Shown here in pieces: positions 1 to 10,650 of a stretch of 64,000 bases of DNA (the first letter of the stretch is position 1; each line of letters opens with the position of its first letter). The stretch lies in the NCBI GenBank assembly GCA_025667525.1, contig CM046875.1, forward strand, positions 118,782,340 to 118,846,339, written 5' to 3'. The stretch is from Glebionis coronaria (taxonomy: Eukaryota; Streptophyta; Magnoliopsida; Asterales; Asteraceae). The notes beneath the pieces were generated by a model. The model made no database searches and was not told where the DNA came from. It saw only the letters and a list, made by a program, of their open reading frames with translations. A program made the translations under genes and the position numbers.

Positions 1-675
1 TTGTCATGCAATTAGAGGGGCTGCCTCTAATTAATATAAGTTTTTGAGTAGGAGGGATCAGCTCCTTGTGAAGGATGCAAGGCACACACCACATTCACCT
101 AAATAATCTGCTGAAACATGTAACCTAGGATGCACCCATACGCCCCACATGATAATAATAATATGGCCAAAAGCTGAAGGGACGCCACGAGCTATCACTC
201 CGCCGTGGTGAAGTCATAACACTGGTGCCTCTAGTGTTATGGTTATGGTACCTCCATAACTAGGTGAAACTGGTCATGCATGTATATGGCTTTAGGTATC
301 TAATTAAACATAAGCAATTCAAAAACATATAAAACATATACTGGGAAAACAGTTGGCTGCATACGGGGAATCCTAATAAGGAAAGAATGTCCATACTGAA
401 AGGACGGAGAATCCGTACCTTGTGTCCAGTGAACAGAAAAGATGAACGGAAGAGAGTCCTACTTCGATCTCACTAATGCTACATAGATAATATATGTGTA
501 TAAGTATTCTGATTACTGTATACGTAACTGGTTTTATATCATGTCTTAGCTTGTTTTATATGTTCATGTCATGTTTTACTGATTTTATCGTTATATTGTG
601 TTTATCATGTATATTGTCGATTCTGATTAAGTATTACTTGTTTCTTGTATTATTATACTTGTTGTGTAATAATAA

Positions 676-862
676 GTAACTTTCTAAAAATAGCAGTTTT
701 CCTAAAATAGAAAGTTTTCAAAAATAGAAAGTTTCCAAAAATAGATTTACCGCTAAAATAGATAAGTTTCTAAAAATAGAAAGTTTCCATAAATAGATTA
801 GCTGCTTTAAATAAACAAGTTTCTAAAAATAGAAAGTTTCCATATTTAGAAATAAGCTGGAT
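676..862. repeat. Degenerate tandem repeat, 'tttctaaaaatagaaagtttcc'-type units
   Basis: The words 'aaaatagaaagtttcc' and 'aaatagat' recur at short spacing. One 23-base version occurs nearly unchanged around 766-789 and 820-843. The unit is about 50 bp and imperfect. It is AT-rich and non-coding, and looks like a local tandem expansion inside the probable LTR fragment. Confidence 0.55.
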
Positions 863-1401
863 TATTAAGCTAATAATATAAGCTTAAGTGTTTATTGATT
901 AATATTCTAAGTCATGTTATTAAATAGTATAATTTATTAATTATTACCTATAAATTAAATAAACTATAAGTTATAGGATTTAATTAAATATAATCATGAT
1001 TTAACTAAATTAAATGGTTAAAATATTTAGGTTTAAACATGTATTAATATTTATATTAATATAACCTAAGTCATGAAAATTAATTAATTATAAGTCATGT
1101 TTTTAATAATTAATTAATTACTTAGTCTAAATTAAATAAATAAATACTTAGGTTAAAATTTTGTATTTATTAAATAATAATAATAAACCTAAGTCCATGA
1201 TGAATTAAATTAATTACATGTCACGTTATTAATGAATTTAATTTTCTAAAAAAATATATACTTGTAAAATGATTAAGCTTGTAAAAATAACTTAGCTTGG
1301 AAAACTTGAATAAAACGTAACTTGTAGAAAAGATTCCCGTGACCAACCCCGAACCCGTGAAATAAAATAAGTCAAGTCGAGATCCAAACCCACAGCCACA
1401 C

Positions 1402-1720
1402 ACCACAGCCCTACGGCTGTGGTTTCTGCCAACGGCAACAGGTGGTTGCCCCCGGCTTGACCGGGTTCCCACTGCCGAGCCAAACAACCCCCTTGTAGGG
1501 TTGGTGTTGCTACTGACTGCGCAGGCAGTCACTGGCAATTGCCAGTTCCCCCTGCTGCGTACCAATTTCCCACCAAGAGCATAAAGCTCTCGGTTCCCAC
1601 TGTCTGCCAAACGCAACCCTTGCTGCTGCCACTGGTAAGCCAAACGCATCCTACTGCTAGCAGCTTTAGGGTTGCAGCTGTTTGTACAAACCAACCACCG
1701 AGAGCTGCAAGGCTCTCGGT
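1402..1720. repeat. Cluster of short perfect hairpins and palindromes
   Basis: Perfect inverted repeats follow one another: 1402-1423 (9-bp stem ACCACAGCC, loop ctac), 1434-1450 (GGCAAC, loop aggtg), 1451-1465 (CCCGG, loop cttga), 1485-1503 (CAACCC), 1514-1531 (TGACTGC, loop gcag), 1531-1546 (palindrome ACTGGCAATTGCCAGT), 1654-1663 (CTGCTAGCAG), 1680-1691 (GTTTGTACAAAC) and 1697-1720 (ACCGAGAGC, loop tgcaag). A tenth, at 1573-1593, has one mismatch and is a degenerate version of the last. Stems differ in sequence, so this is not one repeat unit copied. If transcribed it would form a chain of small stem-loops. Confidence 0.7.
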
Positions 1721-2902
1721 TTGCGTGACAACACCACAAAACCCGACCCTCATTGATTCAATACGTGTTTTATAATGCTTTTAACATTAACTATTTCATG
1801 AATTCGTTTTTAAGTAACTTAATTAAAGGAAAAGTAAACAAGAGAGGAGATTGGAGATACCAGATCTTGTAAGGTTAACCAATAGTGAACACGAACAACA
1901 CTTGAACCCAAATCGAAGATCAATTCGCTGTTCCTTTTCCTTGTTTCTCTTGAAAACCCGACAGCCTATAGGAACCCTAGTAGGGTTTTATAAATTTTCT
2001 GTTTTTTACCAAATAATGGGAGTCAGGCGTGTGTTTTTGTTTAGTTTCCTTTGGTGGGTTTTGGGCCTTGGGCCCTTTTGATTCTCTGCCCAAACAACCG
2101 GCCAAACACCCCTTTTAATCTAGTGTTTCGTATTCCGTGTTTAATTTACGTAAGTGTATGCCCGTGTTTGAGTTCTCGTGTTTTAGCTTCTTGTCAAGTT
2201 TAGAGTATCTTACGTAGATGCATATTAATGAGTAATTAGTATACATAACTCTTGTCGTGCAATACTAAGTTAAAAGTTTTAATCTTTTCATGTTACAATG
2301 TATACTTGTACGTAAACGGTATGCGTCGTCTAATAATACATACACGTAGTCACATGTTCGTGATTTAATTTTCGATTATAATTATTATAAATAATAATTA
2401 TCGTGTATTAATACATACTTAATACCTATCGTGTAATAACATGTACGTAGTTCTTGTAATTAGTATTCGTGACCCGTTTTCATGTTATAAAAGGAAAGTT
2501 TTAACTTGTACGTACGATTATTAGGTGTACCGTTCATGGTAAAAGCATGCGGGTTTAACAATAAAATACAGATCAAGATAGTTAAAGTCAAAACTTAATT
2601 AGTTTAACTTTAAAAAATCAAATAAAATATTTATTTTGAGACAAAGGAAGTAATAATATGTTTCGTTCTTAAAATAGCATTACTTCTTCTTGTCTACTAA
2701 GAGGGTATTTGGTTAAGCTTATGAGGTAGGTTTATACTTATGTTATATAAGCCGGTTATGGCTTATATATCATAAGCTTATAAGCCTATGTTTGGTGTTT
2801 GATTTAGCTAATGTTTAATAAGTTAAAAAGCTCAAGTGTTTGGTTTGGCTTATGTTGTTAAATGACAAAAAAAGACATGTTTGTTTAAACTTATGATGTT
2901 GT

Positions 2903-3337
2903 CAAGATCCCTATCTTGATCTTAGAATCTTACTATTTTACGATATTGTAAAACAAAAACGATCCGGATCTTACGTAGGATCTTTGCATGATTGAGATCT
3001 TATAGGATCCCGATCTTGATTATAGAATCTTAGGATCTACTACGATCCGATCTTACTTTTTCTCGAACGACAAACTAAAATACTAAAAATTTATATATTC
3101 TATTTTATATAATCTAAAAAGCGACGTGTAAATCTTCTTATACATTTTATAATCATAATTTAGGACCATATTTTTATGAAATATTCGTATAATTTTGTGT
3201 TTATGATGTACATTAATTTGTAAATTTGTAAGAAAAATACATTATAGTAAGATCTTACGATCCCGAATTTATTTTACAATCTCGATTTTACAAAAACGAA
3301 AACGATCCTAGGTAGGATCCTGATTTTGAAAACCTTG
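2903..3337. repeat. GATC-rich inverted/direct repeat segment
   Basis: About 15 GATC sites lie in 430 bp, clustered near both ends, mostly inside words such as 'aaaacgatcc', 'taggatcc' and 'agatcttac'. Because these words are nearly self-complementary, the ends match each other both directly and inverted. The middle is plain AT-rich sequence. This looks like a small non-autonomous element nested in the larger inverted-repeat element; no coding capacity is seen. Confidence 0.4.
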
Positions 3338-3673
3338 ATTTAAATAATTAAATGTTAAATTGTACAAGCTTTCTCAAAAAGTTATAACGATGACCCACAT
3401 CAAAATGTCTAATTGTTTAATTGCATAAAATGCATGTTACGTTCATTATAATTTTACTGTACATATAAGCTCAAACGAGATCGAGCTCGTTTATTTTGAT
3501 ACTTTATTATCAATCCGTTTGTATATGTATACAACTTTAATGTTGTTGCTAAGTTATTTGTTAGATACGAGAAATGAAAACAAAATGTGCGATGACATGG
3601 AATGTGCAAAATTACGTTTTATAGTTAAGAATTTAAAATAAATGAAAAATTAAACTTTTAGCTAATCCTTTTA

Positions 3674-3968
3674 GGGTATGTTTGGCAAAAATAGCGGTAG
3701 CAGTGAGCAGGGGCAGTTAGCTGTGATTGTGAGCAGTAGCTATGATTTTTAATAAAAACGTTTGGTACGTAGCTGTATTTGTAATTATAATGTGTAAAAC
3801 GGTTCTTCAATACTCAGAGCTCTTAAATGCTATTTCAAAAAGTATTAGAAAAGAAGCATTCTGAAAAACTAGCCACCACTCTTAAATGCTTGTCAAACAA
3901 ACATTAAAATTCATAACGCTCAATACTCACCATTCACCGCTCTTAAATGCTCTGCACCAAGCACACCC
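3674..3968. mobile_element. Tourist-like MITE (PIF/Harbinger type)
   Basis: The 295-bp element starts GGGTATGTTTGG and ends CCAAGCACACCC, which are complementary apart from two positions. It is flanked by TTA at 3671-3673 and 3969-3971. A three-base TTA/TAA duplication with GG(G)...TGTTTGG termini is the signature of PIF/Harbinger MITEs. The interior is non-coding, with the word 'gctcttaaatgct' repeated three times. Confidence 0.8.
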
Positions 3969-4590
3969 TTAGTAAAGAAAAACCCTTCCACCAAAATTGA
4001 TGAAACTATGAATGAACAACGTAAACATCATGTACTTTAGTAAATAGGAAATGCTTTTCTGAACACAAACAGTGTCAAACACCCTGGTAATTAAGTTTTT
4101 AAAACGCCATTAGTTAGTCAATAATGGGTGTTATGAAAAAAAATGTTATAAATGTTACATTATTATGTAATAAGGGATAAAAATATAATTTGTATCGAGA
4201 TGTGTTATACAAGCTCAATCATTTATAAAAAAATCATATTTTTTTGCTTATCAAACACTCACATATAAGTTCATAAGCTTACTTATATAAGTTTAACAAA
4301 ACACTTAATTTCAATCTATGAACTTATATAAGCTAATAAACTTATAAGCCCACTATATAATCTGAAATAAACACCCCATAACATAATAAGATATATTCAC
4401 GGTTATATATATGACTGTATTATTTTTTAAGCGTCAAAAGATTGATATTGGATAACATGGTTTAGTCCACCAAAATGACCATCTATACTTATTATTAAAA
4501 ATCAATTAAAATATATAAGTATAATTTAATACTTAATAATTAATACACATTTAAAAATAAAAGAAGTAATACATTCATTATTTAAAAATA

Positions 4591-4894
4591 AGGTTGAGCA
4601 TCGGTCTAGGACCGGACCGGATCAAGGACCGAAATGGTCCGAGACCCCGGACCGAAACCGGACCGAAATAGTCCGGTCCGGTCCGGGTCGGTCCGGTCCG
4701 GTTCGGTGTTCGGTCCGTTCCGGTCCTATTAAGCAAAATTGATAAGATTTCTTGTAAGACCGAACCGGACCGGACCGACCGGACCGAGGACCGAATTTGT
4801 CCAAAACCCCGGACCGAAATTAAACGGTTCGGTTCGGTCCGATTCGATCCGGTTTTCCGGTCCGGGTCGGTTTTGGGTCTGCCATGCTCAGTCC
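4591..4894. mobile_element. GGACCG foldback (hairpin) element
   Basis: Left arm about 4592-4738, right arm about 4757-4894, with a spacer of about 20 bp. The arms are built from degenerate GGACCG/CGGTCC repeats and are broadly complementary. The tips read GGTTGAGCATCGG and CCATGCTCAGTCC, an imperfect terminal inverted repeat. The 12-mer TATTTAAAAATA stands directly on both sides (4579-4590 and 4895-4906), which is best read as a long target-site duplication. Long duplications of about 9-11 bp are typical of Mutator-like elements, but the superfamily is inference. Apparent open frames here are by-products of the repeat. Confidence 0.75.
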
Positions 4895-4906
4895 TATTTA
4901 AAAATA

Positions 4907-5360
4907 CAATTATATATGCACATTGTACAACAATTATATACATATATTTACAAAATCGTGCATAATTTTGAAACCGAACTGGACCAACGGGTTCAACTGG
5001 GAAACGGAGTCACAATAGGTTCAGCTAGCTAAAAACCGTCAGAATACGAAACGGAGTGGCCCCGTCAAAACTGATAAAAGCTGCCCCATTACATAAATAT
5101 GTACTATTTTTTAACAACAAATAAATTTATATTACGTACTACTTATAAAAGAGATTGCACTTTCTCTCCAAAATTTATAAAGCAACACACTTTTACAAGC
5201 TTTTGTAACAAAGCTTTATAACACAAAAACTTCATGAATTTATTTTTGTATTAATTAGGAAGCAATACATGTTAAATGACAAAGTGAATACAAATTAATA
5301 TGTAACATGTACAATGATTATTATATAAACTATAATTGTTTACATACAATTGTTTAAACA
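4907..5360. other. AT-rich intergenic stretch, nothing recognised
   Basis: No open frame, repeat array or RNA gene is recognised. It is simple AT-rich sequence between the GGACCG foldback and the next MITE. Confidence 0.5.
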
Positions 5361-5363
5361 AAA

Positions 5364-5526
5364 ATGCTATTTCCTCCTACAAATCCTCCTACACACTAGT
5401 TCCTGACATATGGCAGAACTGACGGTTAAGATCTGGAGAGATAATAAGTGGAGAAAGTGAATATTATATGATTGTGTGTGTAGGAGGATAAGTAGGAGGA
5501 TTTGGTAGGAGGATTTAGCAATGCTC
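5364..5526. mobile_element. Short MITE, 'cctcctac' family, copy 1
   Basis: The left end 'atgctatttcctcctac' and the right end 'ggaggatttagcaat' are complementary over most bases. The interior contains 'gacagaact'-like and 'agtggaga' words shared with the copy at 5793-5975. About 160 bp, non-coding. The second copy in the same neighbourhood supports a dispersed family. Confidence 0.6.
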
Positions 5527-5792
5527 TTGTTTAAATTGTTCACTAGTGTAAGTTTAATATTAAATATGTGTTTGGTTTTAAACGATTAATTTTTTTTTAT
5601 AAATTAGCATAATCGAAATATGTATGTATTTTGGTACAAATTTAGTAAAATACTATTAATTTTTTTAATTAATTTGGTTAAATCGTACATATCAAAATAG
5701 AAAATTTTTAAAGTTATTAATATATGAAAACGTGTAAACATATAAATTACAAAGATTTTTGCTTTATTTACATGTTATATACGAATAGAGAA

Positions 5793-5975
5793 ATGATTTA
5801 TCATCCTACAATTTCTTCCTACTTATATGCCTACTCACAGGATCCAGACACGTGACAGAACTAATAGTTAGATACGGAGAATTAATGAGTGGAGATAAAA
5901 TATAAAATATTATTATATGTGTAGGAAGATATGCAGGATGATATTGTAGGAGGATACAACATCACTCATAATAAT
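5793..5975. mobile_element. Short MITE, 'cctcctac' family, copy 2
   Basis: The left end 'tcatcctacaatttcttcc' is complementary to the right end around 'ggatgatattgtaggagg'. The core shares 'gacagaact', 'gttagatacggaga' and 'gagtggaga' with the copy at 5364-5526, allowing substitutions. It diverges more from copy 1 at the tips than in the core. Confidence 0.55.
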
Positions 5976-6165
5976 ATTATGCCGAATGATACACAGATTA
6001 GTAAATACCTTTCACGATCAATTATCACATTTCATAATACTATTTTTATATGAAGTGGTTTATTATTACTTAAAGTAATTCTAACTTAAACTATCATCAT
6101 TATTTGTAAAGTTATTATCGAAAATATATATACTATAAAACATTACGGTCGCAAAATTTAAATTT

Positions 6166-6200
6166 CAGGATACCTGCAGCCGTAACGCGCGAGTATCCTG
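6166..6200. other. Hairpin CAGGATAC/GTATCCTG followed by CTAA
   Basis: A perfect 8-bp stem (6166-6173 with 6193-6200) encloses a GC-rich 19-base loop and is followed at once by CTAA then T. A hairpin just before CTRR at an A/T insertion site is how plant Helitrons end, so this could be a degenerate Helitron 3' end. I found no matching 5' TC end or Rep/helicase sequence, so confidence is low. Confidence 0.25.
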
Positions 6201-6789
6201 CTAATATACAGTTATGATAATTAAATGAGATTTTAAACACATTATTTTTTAGATCAAACGCATTTACAAAATTTAAAGGTTGTTTAATTGAAGAAAAGTT
6301 TTCATGTTTTTCTATTTCTAAATTTCAAGAGAATGGGATAATTTGCTTTTTAAGGGAAGAGTTGAAAAGTTTGAAAACTTGTTTAAATGAGTTTTTTTTT
6401 TAAAAACGAAGAAGTATTTAGATTGAAGGAGAAAAATAGAAAAGTATAAAATAGTGTTTTCTAATTTTCTATATAAAAGTTAGAAATGAGAATTTTCTGC
6501 CTTTAAAAAATATTTGAAAAAAAATGCAACTAAACAAGTTTCTGTTTTCCAATTTTCATATGAAAACATCTCTAGAAAATGCGTTTAGTTAGATGGAAAA
6601 CACTTTTTTTCCACAAAAATGTTTTCTAAAAAACAAAGAAAATAGAAAATGCGTTCAAATCATCATTTTCCAAAAAATATCATTACAAAACACAAAATTT
6701 CTATTTTTCCCCTTTTATACACAAAACAAGAAAAAATCTTTTTCTTGTTTTCCATGTTTTCCTTTTAACACACAAAATCTAATTTTCTC

Positions 6790-7380
6790 TTTATTTTTAC
6801 GTTTGCGTTGGATATTTTGCTTTTCATCAGTATTTTACGTTTCGCCAATATTTTACGTTTTCGTTAGTATTTTTACGTTTTCTCTGATATTTTACGTTTT
6901 CATCAGTATTTTACGTTTTATACTTTTATTTTTACGTTTGTGTTCAATATTTTACGTTTCGCCTGATTTTTTTACGTTTTCGTCAGTATTTTTACATTTT
7001 CGTCAGTATTTTACGTTTTCGTTAGTATTTTACGTGTTCGCGGGTATTTCACGTTTTCGTCTTATCTTTTAGTCAGTTATTTACTGACGACAACGTACAA
7101 AAAGTTACTGACGAAAACGTAAAAAAAATCGATCAAAAACGTAAAAAAAACCCCGAAGAAAACGTAAAAGTACCGACAAAAACTTAATAAATCGGACGAA
7201 AACATAAAAATACTAGCGAAAACGTAAAAAAACTGACAAAACGTAAAATATTGACGAAAGCGTAAAAATACTAATAAAAACGTAAAAATACTTACGAAAA
7301 CATCAGACGAACACGTAAAAAAACTATCGAAATGTAAAAATCGAAAGAAATGTTGATAAAAACGTATTAAAACATTTATA
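6790..7380. repeat. Foldback tandem array, about 18-bp ACGTTTTCGTC units
   Basis: The left arm (about 6790-7070) has roughly 13 degenerate units of TTTTACGTTTTCGTCAGTA type. The right arm (about 7080-7380) has roughly 14 units of the complementary form, GACGAAAACGTAAAAATAC type. The arms meet at a small hairpin, GTCAGT-tattt-ACTGAC, near 7075-7090. The 159-codon frame in the left arm is a product of this repeat, not a gene. Unit sequences have drifted in both arms, so the array is not newly formed. Confidence 0.8.
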
Positions 7381-7575
7381 AATATGAAAATATCATGTTT
7401 GTTGATGTTAAATTTTACTTTTTAAATATTTGTGTATTTTGTATTAAACCTTTTTAGATGATTTATTATTTGTTTGGTTAGTTTATGATATATGTTTTTC
7501 GTGTTTCGAAAAATGTCTTTATAATATCACAAAAGTGTATAAAGAATTGAGATAGACTACAACAACACCTGAACA

Positions 7576-7754
7576 CAATGGCGGACCTTCAACATTTATG
7601 TTGAGAGGGTCGGGTTAATTTTTACATAGCAAAAAAAAAAAAAAAAAATTGACGATAACTTTTAAACGAAATGCATAATATTTACACTACTCGTCACGAT
7701 CTTTGGGAGGGCCAAGGCCCTCCCCAGTCTTCACTAAAATCCGCCCCTGCGTGA
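7576..7754. mobile_element. Small MITE-like element, 'GGCGGA' ends
   Basis: The left end 'aatggcggacc' and the right end 'aaaatccgcccctg' are partly complementary, and 'tgaaca' stands on both outer sides. The interior has a 25-base A-rich run and an inverted word, 'gagggccaaggccctc'. Elements with 'ggcggat...atccgcccctg' ends are common in plants. It sits inside the larger nested element at 6280-7918. Confidence 0.45.
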
Positions 7755-7945
7755 ACATGTTTTCTAGCTTTACAAAATAGAAAACACAAACACATGTTTT
7801 TCTAACTAAACGCGTTTTCTAAATTTTCAATTATTTTGTGAAGATGAAAATCTCTTCTCTTTTTTTACAAAACAAAAAATAGAAAATGATAAAAAATGTT
7901 TTCCAACTAAACGCAACATAATATTTTTCTCCAACTAAAAATTAA

Positions 7946-9065
7946 GGGTGCTACTATTGGTACCACTCCTGGCCCACCAGGAAGGTACCAAATAGTATCA
8001 TCCACTTGCACTTGTCCCTTCTATTTACTGTCCAGTGCAGTTTTTTATCAGTTTCTGTTCCGTATTTTTACCAGTTTAATAGTTTTGACCTGTTAAACTT
8101 TATGATTTTTATTATGTATTTTCATTTTCTCAGTTTTTTAACGTAAACAAAATTATAAAAATAAAAAAAATTCAAAAAAGTTAGAAAAAAAAATAGAGGG
8201 GTATAGATGGTTTTTTTTAAGGGGTCTTAATTATCTTACCCAAAAATTAATTAGCACCGCGACAAAAAAATGCTAATCATATGAACATTGAGATCTGAGT
8301 GACTTATATATGGATTCATTTAACAATTACTAACAATACGTACATCTATGTAATTATCTAGTGATAAAATCATGTCGTTCACAAAAATACGTAGTAGTGT
8401 AATACATTTTCTTAACATGTCTTGATAGATTTTAATTTGTCCGACCAACATGTACAACACTTAAAAGGATTCATATTATTTATAAGGATATAAATGCAAT
8501 ACATAAGTTTGGAGCCGGAGAAATGAAGAGTGCGAGAGTTGTTTATGAAGTTCAAGCCTAACGCATGAGCTGGTCCCACAACCCTGCAGCATTCCCTCTT
8601 TTGAGATATAACAAAGTTGCCGAGTTTTAATTGTCAACCAATGTTTTCATCATTTGTGCATCTTGCTTTTCTATTTTTCTTTCACTTTCTTTGTTCTTAA
8701 GTACCTCCTATGACGAGAACCTTTTATGTATGTTTAAGAACAGAAATATAGTAAAGGGTGAAGTTATACATACTCTTAAAACACTATCTATGCCCTTCTT
8801 TTTTCTAATTTTATAATTTTTGTTATGTTATAAAAATGTGAAATTAAAAGTAAAAAAAAAAAATGAAACAAAAACTGATAACAACTGTTAAACAGACAAA
8901 AACACGGAACAAAAACTGATAAAAACTATATCTGACTAAAACAGGGAGATAACAAAATTTTTTTTTATACTTTCCCGATATTTTTTAATAAAATAAAAGG
9001 GTATTTATTGTAAAACTCTTTTGAAGACCTTGAATAGTAAACTAGAAATGACATCTACTACTATT
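7946..9065. mobile_element. Probable non-autonomous inverted-repeat element
   Basis: The segment around 8020-8100 (containing 'atcagtttctgttccgta' and 'accagttt') is complementary to the segment around 8865-8965 (containing 'cggaacaaaaactgat'), and the outer parts also match weakly. At the left edge, 7953-7996 forms a strong hairpin with stems ACTATT/AATAGT, GGTACC/GGTACC and CCTGG/CCAGG. The interior is AT-rich and non-coding. Exact ends and a target duplication could not be fixed. Confidence 0.4.
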
Positions 9066-10369
9066 TATTCAATAAACGACCAGTTTTCACTTATAAGAGT
9101 TACAATAACGGTTATTGTTTTTGTGTGAACTTTTACCGTTATTTTTAAATATTTTATTCACTTTTAAAAAGTTACCGCTCCTAAAATTTAAGTTGAGTTT
9201 CACCGTTAATCTCCACTTAATGTTTTTATTTATTTTGCATTTCAACAAACTTTGGTAGTTTCTTAAAAAACATTTTATGAAAAATATTTATGACTTTTAC
9301 ATGCATAAATGTATAAAAATATCAAATATATCTTTTTTGAAATACAACTCTCTTTTTTTATTCCATCTGTATAATTGCATAAAAGTTATTAATTTTTTTT
9401 TTTGAAAGACACCAAAAAAAATACCATGTATAATTGTATAAAAACGTGTATGACTAAAAATACGTGTTTTAAAAACATGTAAATTTGTATAAAATTTATG
9501 AAAACTATTTTCACTTGAAAGGTAAAAAAAAAAATATTAAATGAAAAAGTCAAGAGTCTAGTGTTAAGTTAAAGACTATTATTGTAATTTTTTAAAATAA
9601 TAATATGTCAAACAAGTTATGTACACAGTTAAAATATTTTATAGAATGCTAGTAAAAAGAAGTTGATTACTACTTCGATCTGCTTAAAAAAGTATTTTGC
9701 ATGTCTATTTCACCCAATTCTAAACAAGAAATCGTATTTTTGATTTTTCAAATATTATGGTGCCTTTAGTTGGAAAATAATTTCTATCATTTTCTATTTT
9801 CTATTTTGTAGAAAAAAAAAATCGTGATTCATTTTAAAATCATACTCTTATCAATAATACTAAAAGATTCCTTCATGAGGATGTACTTGTACTTTTTCTC
9901 GAGTAAACGAAGACTATATAACGATAATCGAGCGCCAGGACGTCGCTCCTATAAGGTGGCGAGAATGTAAACTCCCGTATAAAAAGGTCATTACTATTTC
10001 GAATCTCATATTTATTTAAGTTCTCATATTTATTTAAGTCTTGAGAAATCATTTTTATATTTATTAACTGGTTTTATTAAAATCGACAATTTGAATGTAA
10101 GAGGCGTTGCGCTAAACATTTGTTAATTTATGTTACAATTCTATTCCTTTGAAAAATCAACTTTTAGATGTAATAGTTAAACTTATGTATCTTTTAGTAA
10201 CGATTCTATGGGATTACGCTTTTAAAACTCTGAATTTGGAATAGAATGCATGTTGATTTTAAAACCTCTTTTTGAGTCGTTCTTTATATACTTGTGACTA
10301 TTGTGCGATGAATTAACACCTAAATGATTGGTTTCGCTGTGCATTATATTTCGGGGTGTTCATTTAAAA
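9066..10369. other. AT-rich stretch with only MITE debris
   Basis: No coding region is recognised. A partial relative of the 'TTTAGTTGGAAAA' family begins near 9765. A slightly GC-richer patch at 9925-9975 ('gcgccaggacgtcgctcc') has no recognised identity. The rest is simple AT-rich sequence. Confidence 0.45.
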
Positions 10370-10650
10370 ATTTAGAAAACACGTTTAGTTGGACAAATTT
10401 TTATTTTTCATTTTTCAAAACTATAAAGGAAAAAAAGGGGAAAATGAATTCTCTATGTTTAAAAGAAAACTTAGAAAACATAAAAAATGAGTTTTTTTGT
10501 TTTGTGTACAAAAGGGTAAAATATGGATTTTGCATTTTCTAGAAAATATTTCTAGAAAGCGATGATTTAAACGCGTTTTATATTTTCCTTGTTTTATAGG
10601 AAACATTTTGTAAAAAATATGGTATTTTTTCATCTAACTAAACGCAACCA
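10370..10650. mobile_element. MITE, 'GTTTAGTTGGA' family
   Basis: The left end 'gaaaacacgtttagttgga' and the right end 'tctaactaaacgcaacc' are complementary over about 15 bases. The interior is A/T-rich with no coding potential; the 72-codon frame on one strand and the 70-codon frame on the other both come from the repeat. It is a short relative of the element enclosing the foldback array at 6790-7380. Confidence 0.6.

Larger units (their letters stand above)
1..2560. other. Non-coding, probable old LTR-retrotransposon fragment
   Basis: No credible protein is present; open frames here are short, low in complexity and lack recognisable domains. The segment has the mixed texture of a plant LTR or retrotransposon untranslated region: a moderately GC-rich start, an AT-rich middle (about 860-1260) with recurring 'cctaagtcatg', a GC-rich hairpin block (1402-1720), and an AT-rich right part with many 'cgtgta' and 'acgtac' words. 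I could not find a paired LTR, primer-binding site or polypurine tract inside the window, so the retrotransposon label is inference only. Confidence 0.3.
2701..4377. mobile_element. Composite inverted-repeat (MITE-like) element with nested inserts
   Basis: The left end begins GGGTATTTGGTTAAGCTTAT and is followed by many 'cttataag' and 'atataagcc' words. The right end is rich in the complementary words and ends in AAATAAACACCCC, so the two ends form an imperfect terminal inverted repeat. No transposase is present. The length is inflated by a GATC-rich segment (2903-3337) and a Tourist-like MITE (3674-3968). I could not define a convincing target-site duplication, so the superfamily (hAT or PIF/Harbinger-like) stays open. 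Confidence 0.45.
6280..7918. mobile_element. Nested 'GCGTTTAGTTGGAAAAC' inverted-repeat elements
   Basis: The inner element has ends near 6573 (GAAAATGCGTTTAGTTAGA) and 7820 (TCTAACTAAACGCGTTTTC), which are complementary. The outer flanks, from about 6280 (GGTTGTTTAATTGAAGAAAA) to 7918 (TTTTCCAACTAAACGCAAC), match each other less well and belong to the same family. Both are non-coding. The inner element holds the inverted ACGTTTTCG array and another small inverted-repeat element (7576-7754). A simpler relative without the array lies at 10370-10650. Confidence 0.6.

Noticed and set aside
494..679. 61-codon hydrophobic frame
   Set aside because: Leu/Ile/Cys-rich translation of a T-rich strand; no start context, partner or conservation evidence.
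1221..1739. 172-codon open frame on the minus strand over the hairpin cluster, with overlapping frames on both strands
   Set aside because: GC-rich inverted repeats suppress stops on both strands; the products share no domain, and the frames mirror each other.
2701..4377. Assigning the composite element firmly to the hAT superfamily
   Set aside because: No clear 8-bp duplication at the ends, and the TIR match is imperfect.
4578..5032. Open frames of 121, 60 and 97 codons
   Set aside because: Simple translations of the GGACCG foldback repeat (Arg/Thr/Gly/Pro-rich).
6593..7072. 159-codon Phe-rich frame that could be taken for a membrane protein
   Set aside because: It translates the tandem ACGTTTTCG array; the Phe/Tyr/Val pattern is the repeat, not a protein.
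6790..7380. CRISPR-like array
   Set aside because: Repeats are degenerate, inverted about a centre, spacers are not unique fixed-length sequences, and the DNA is plant nuclear.
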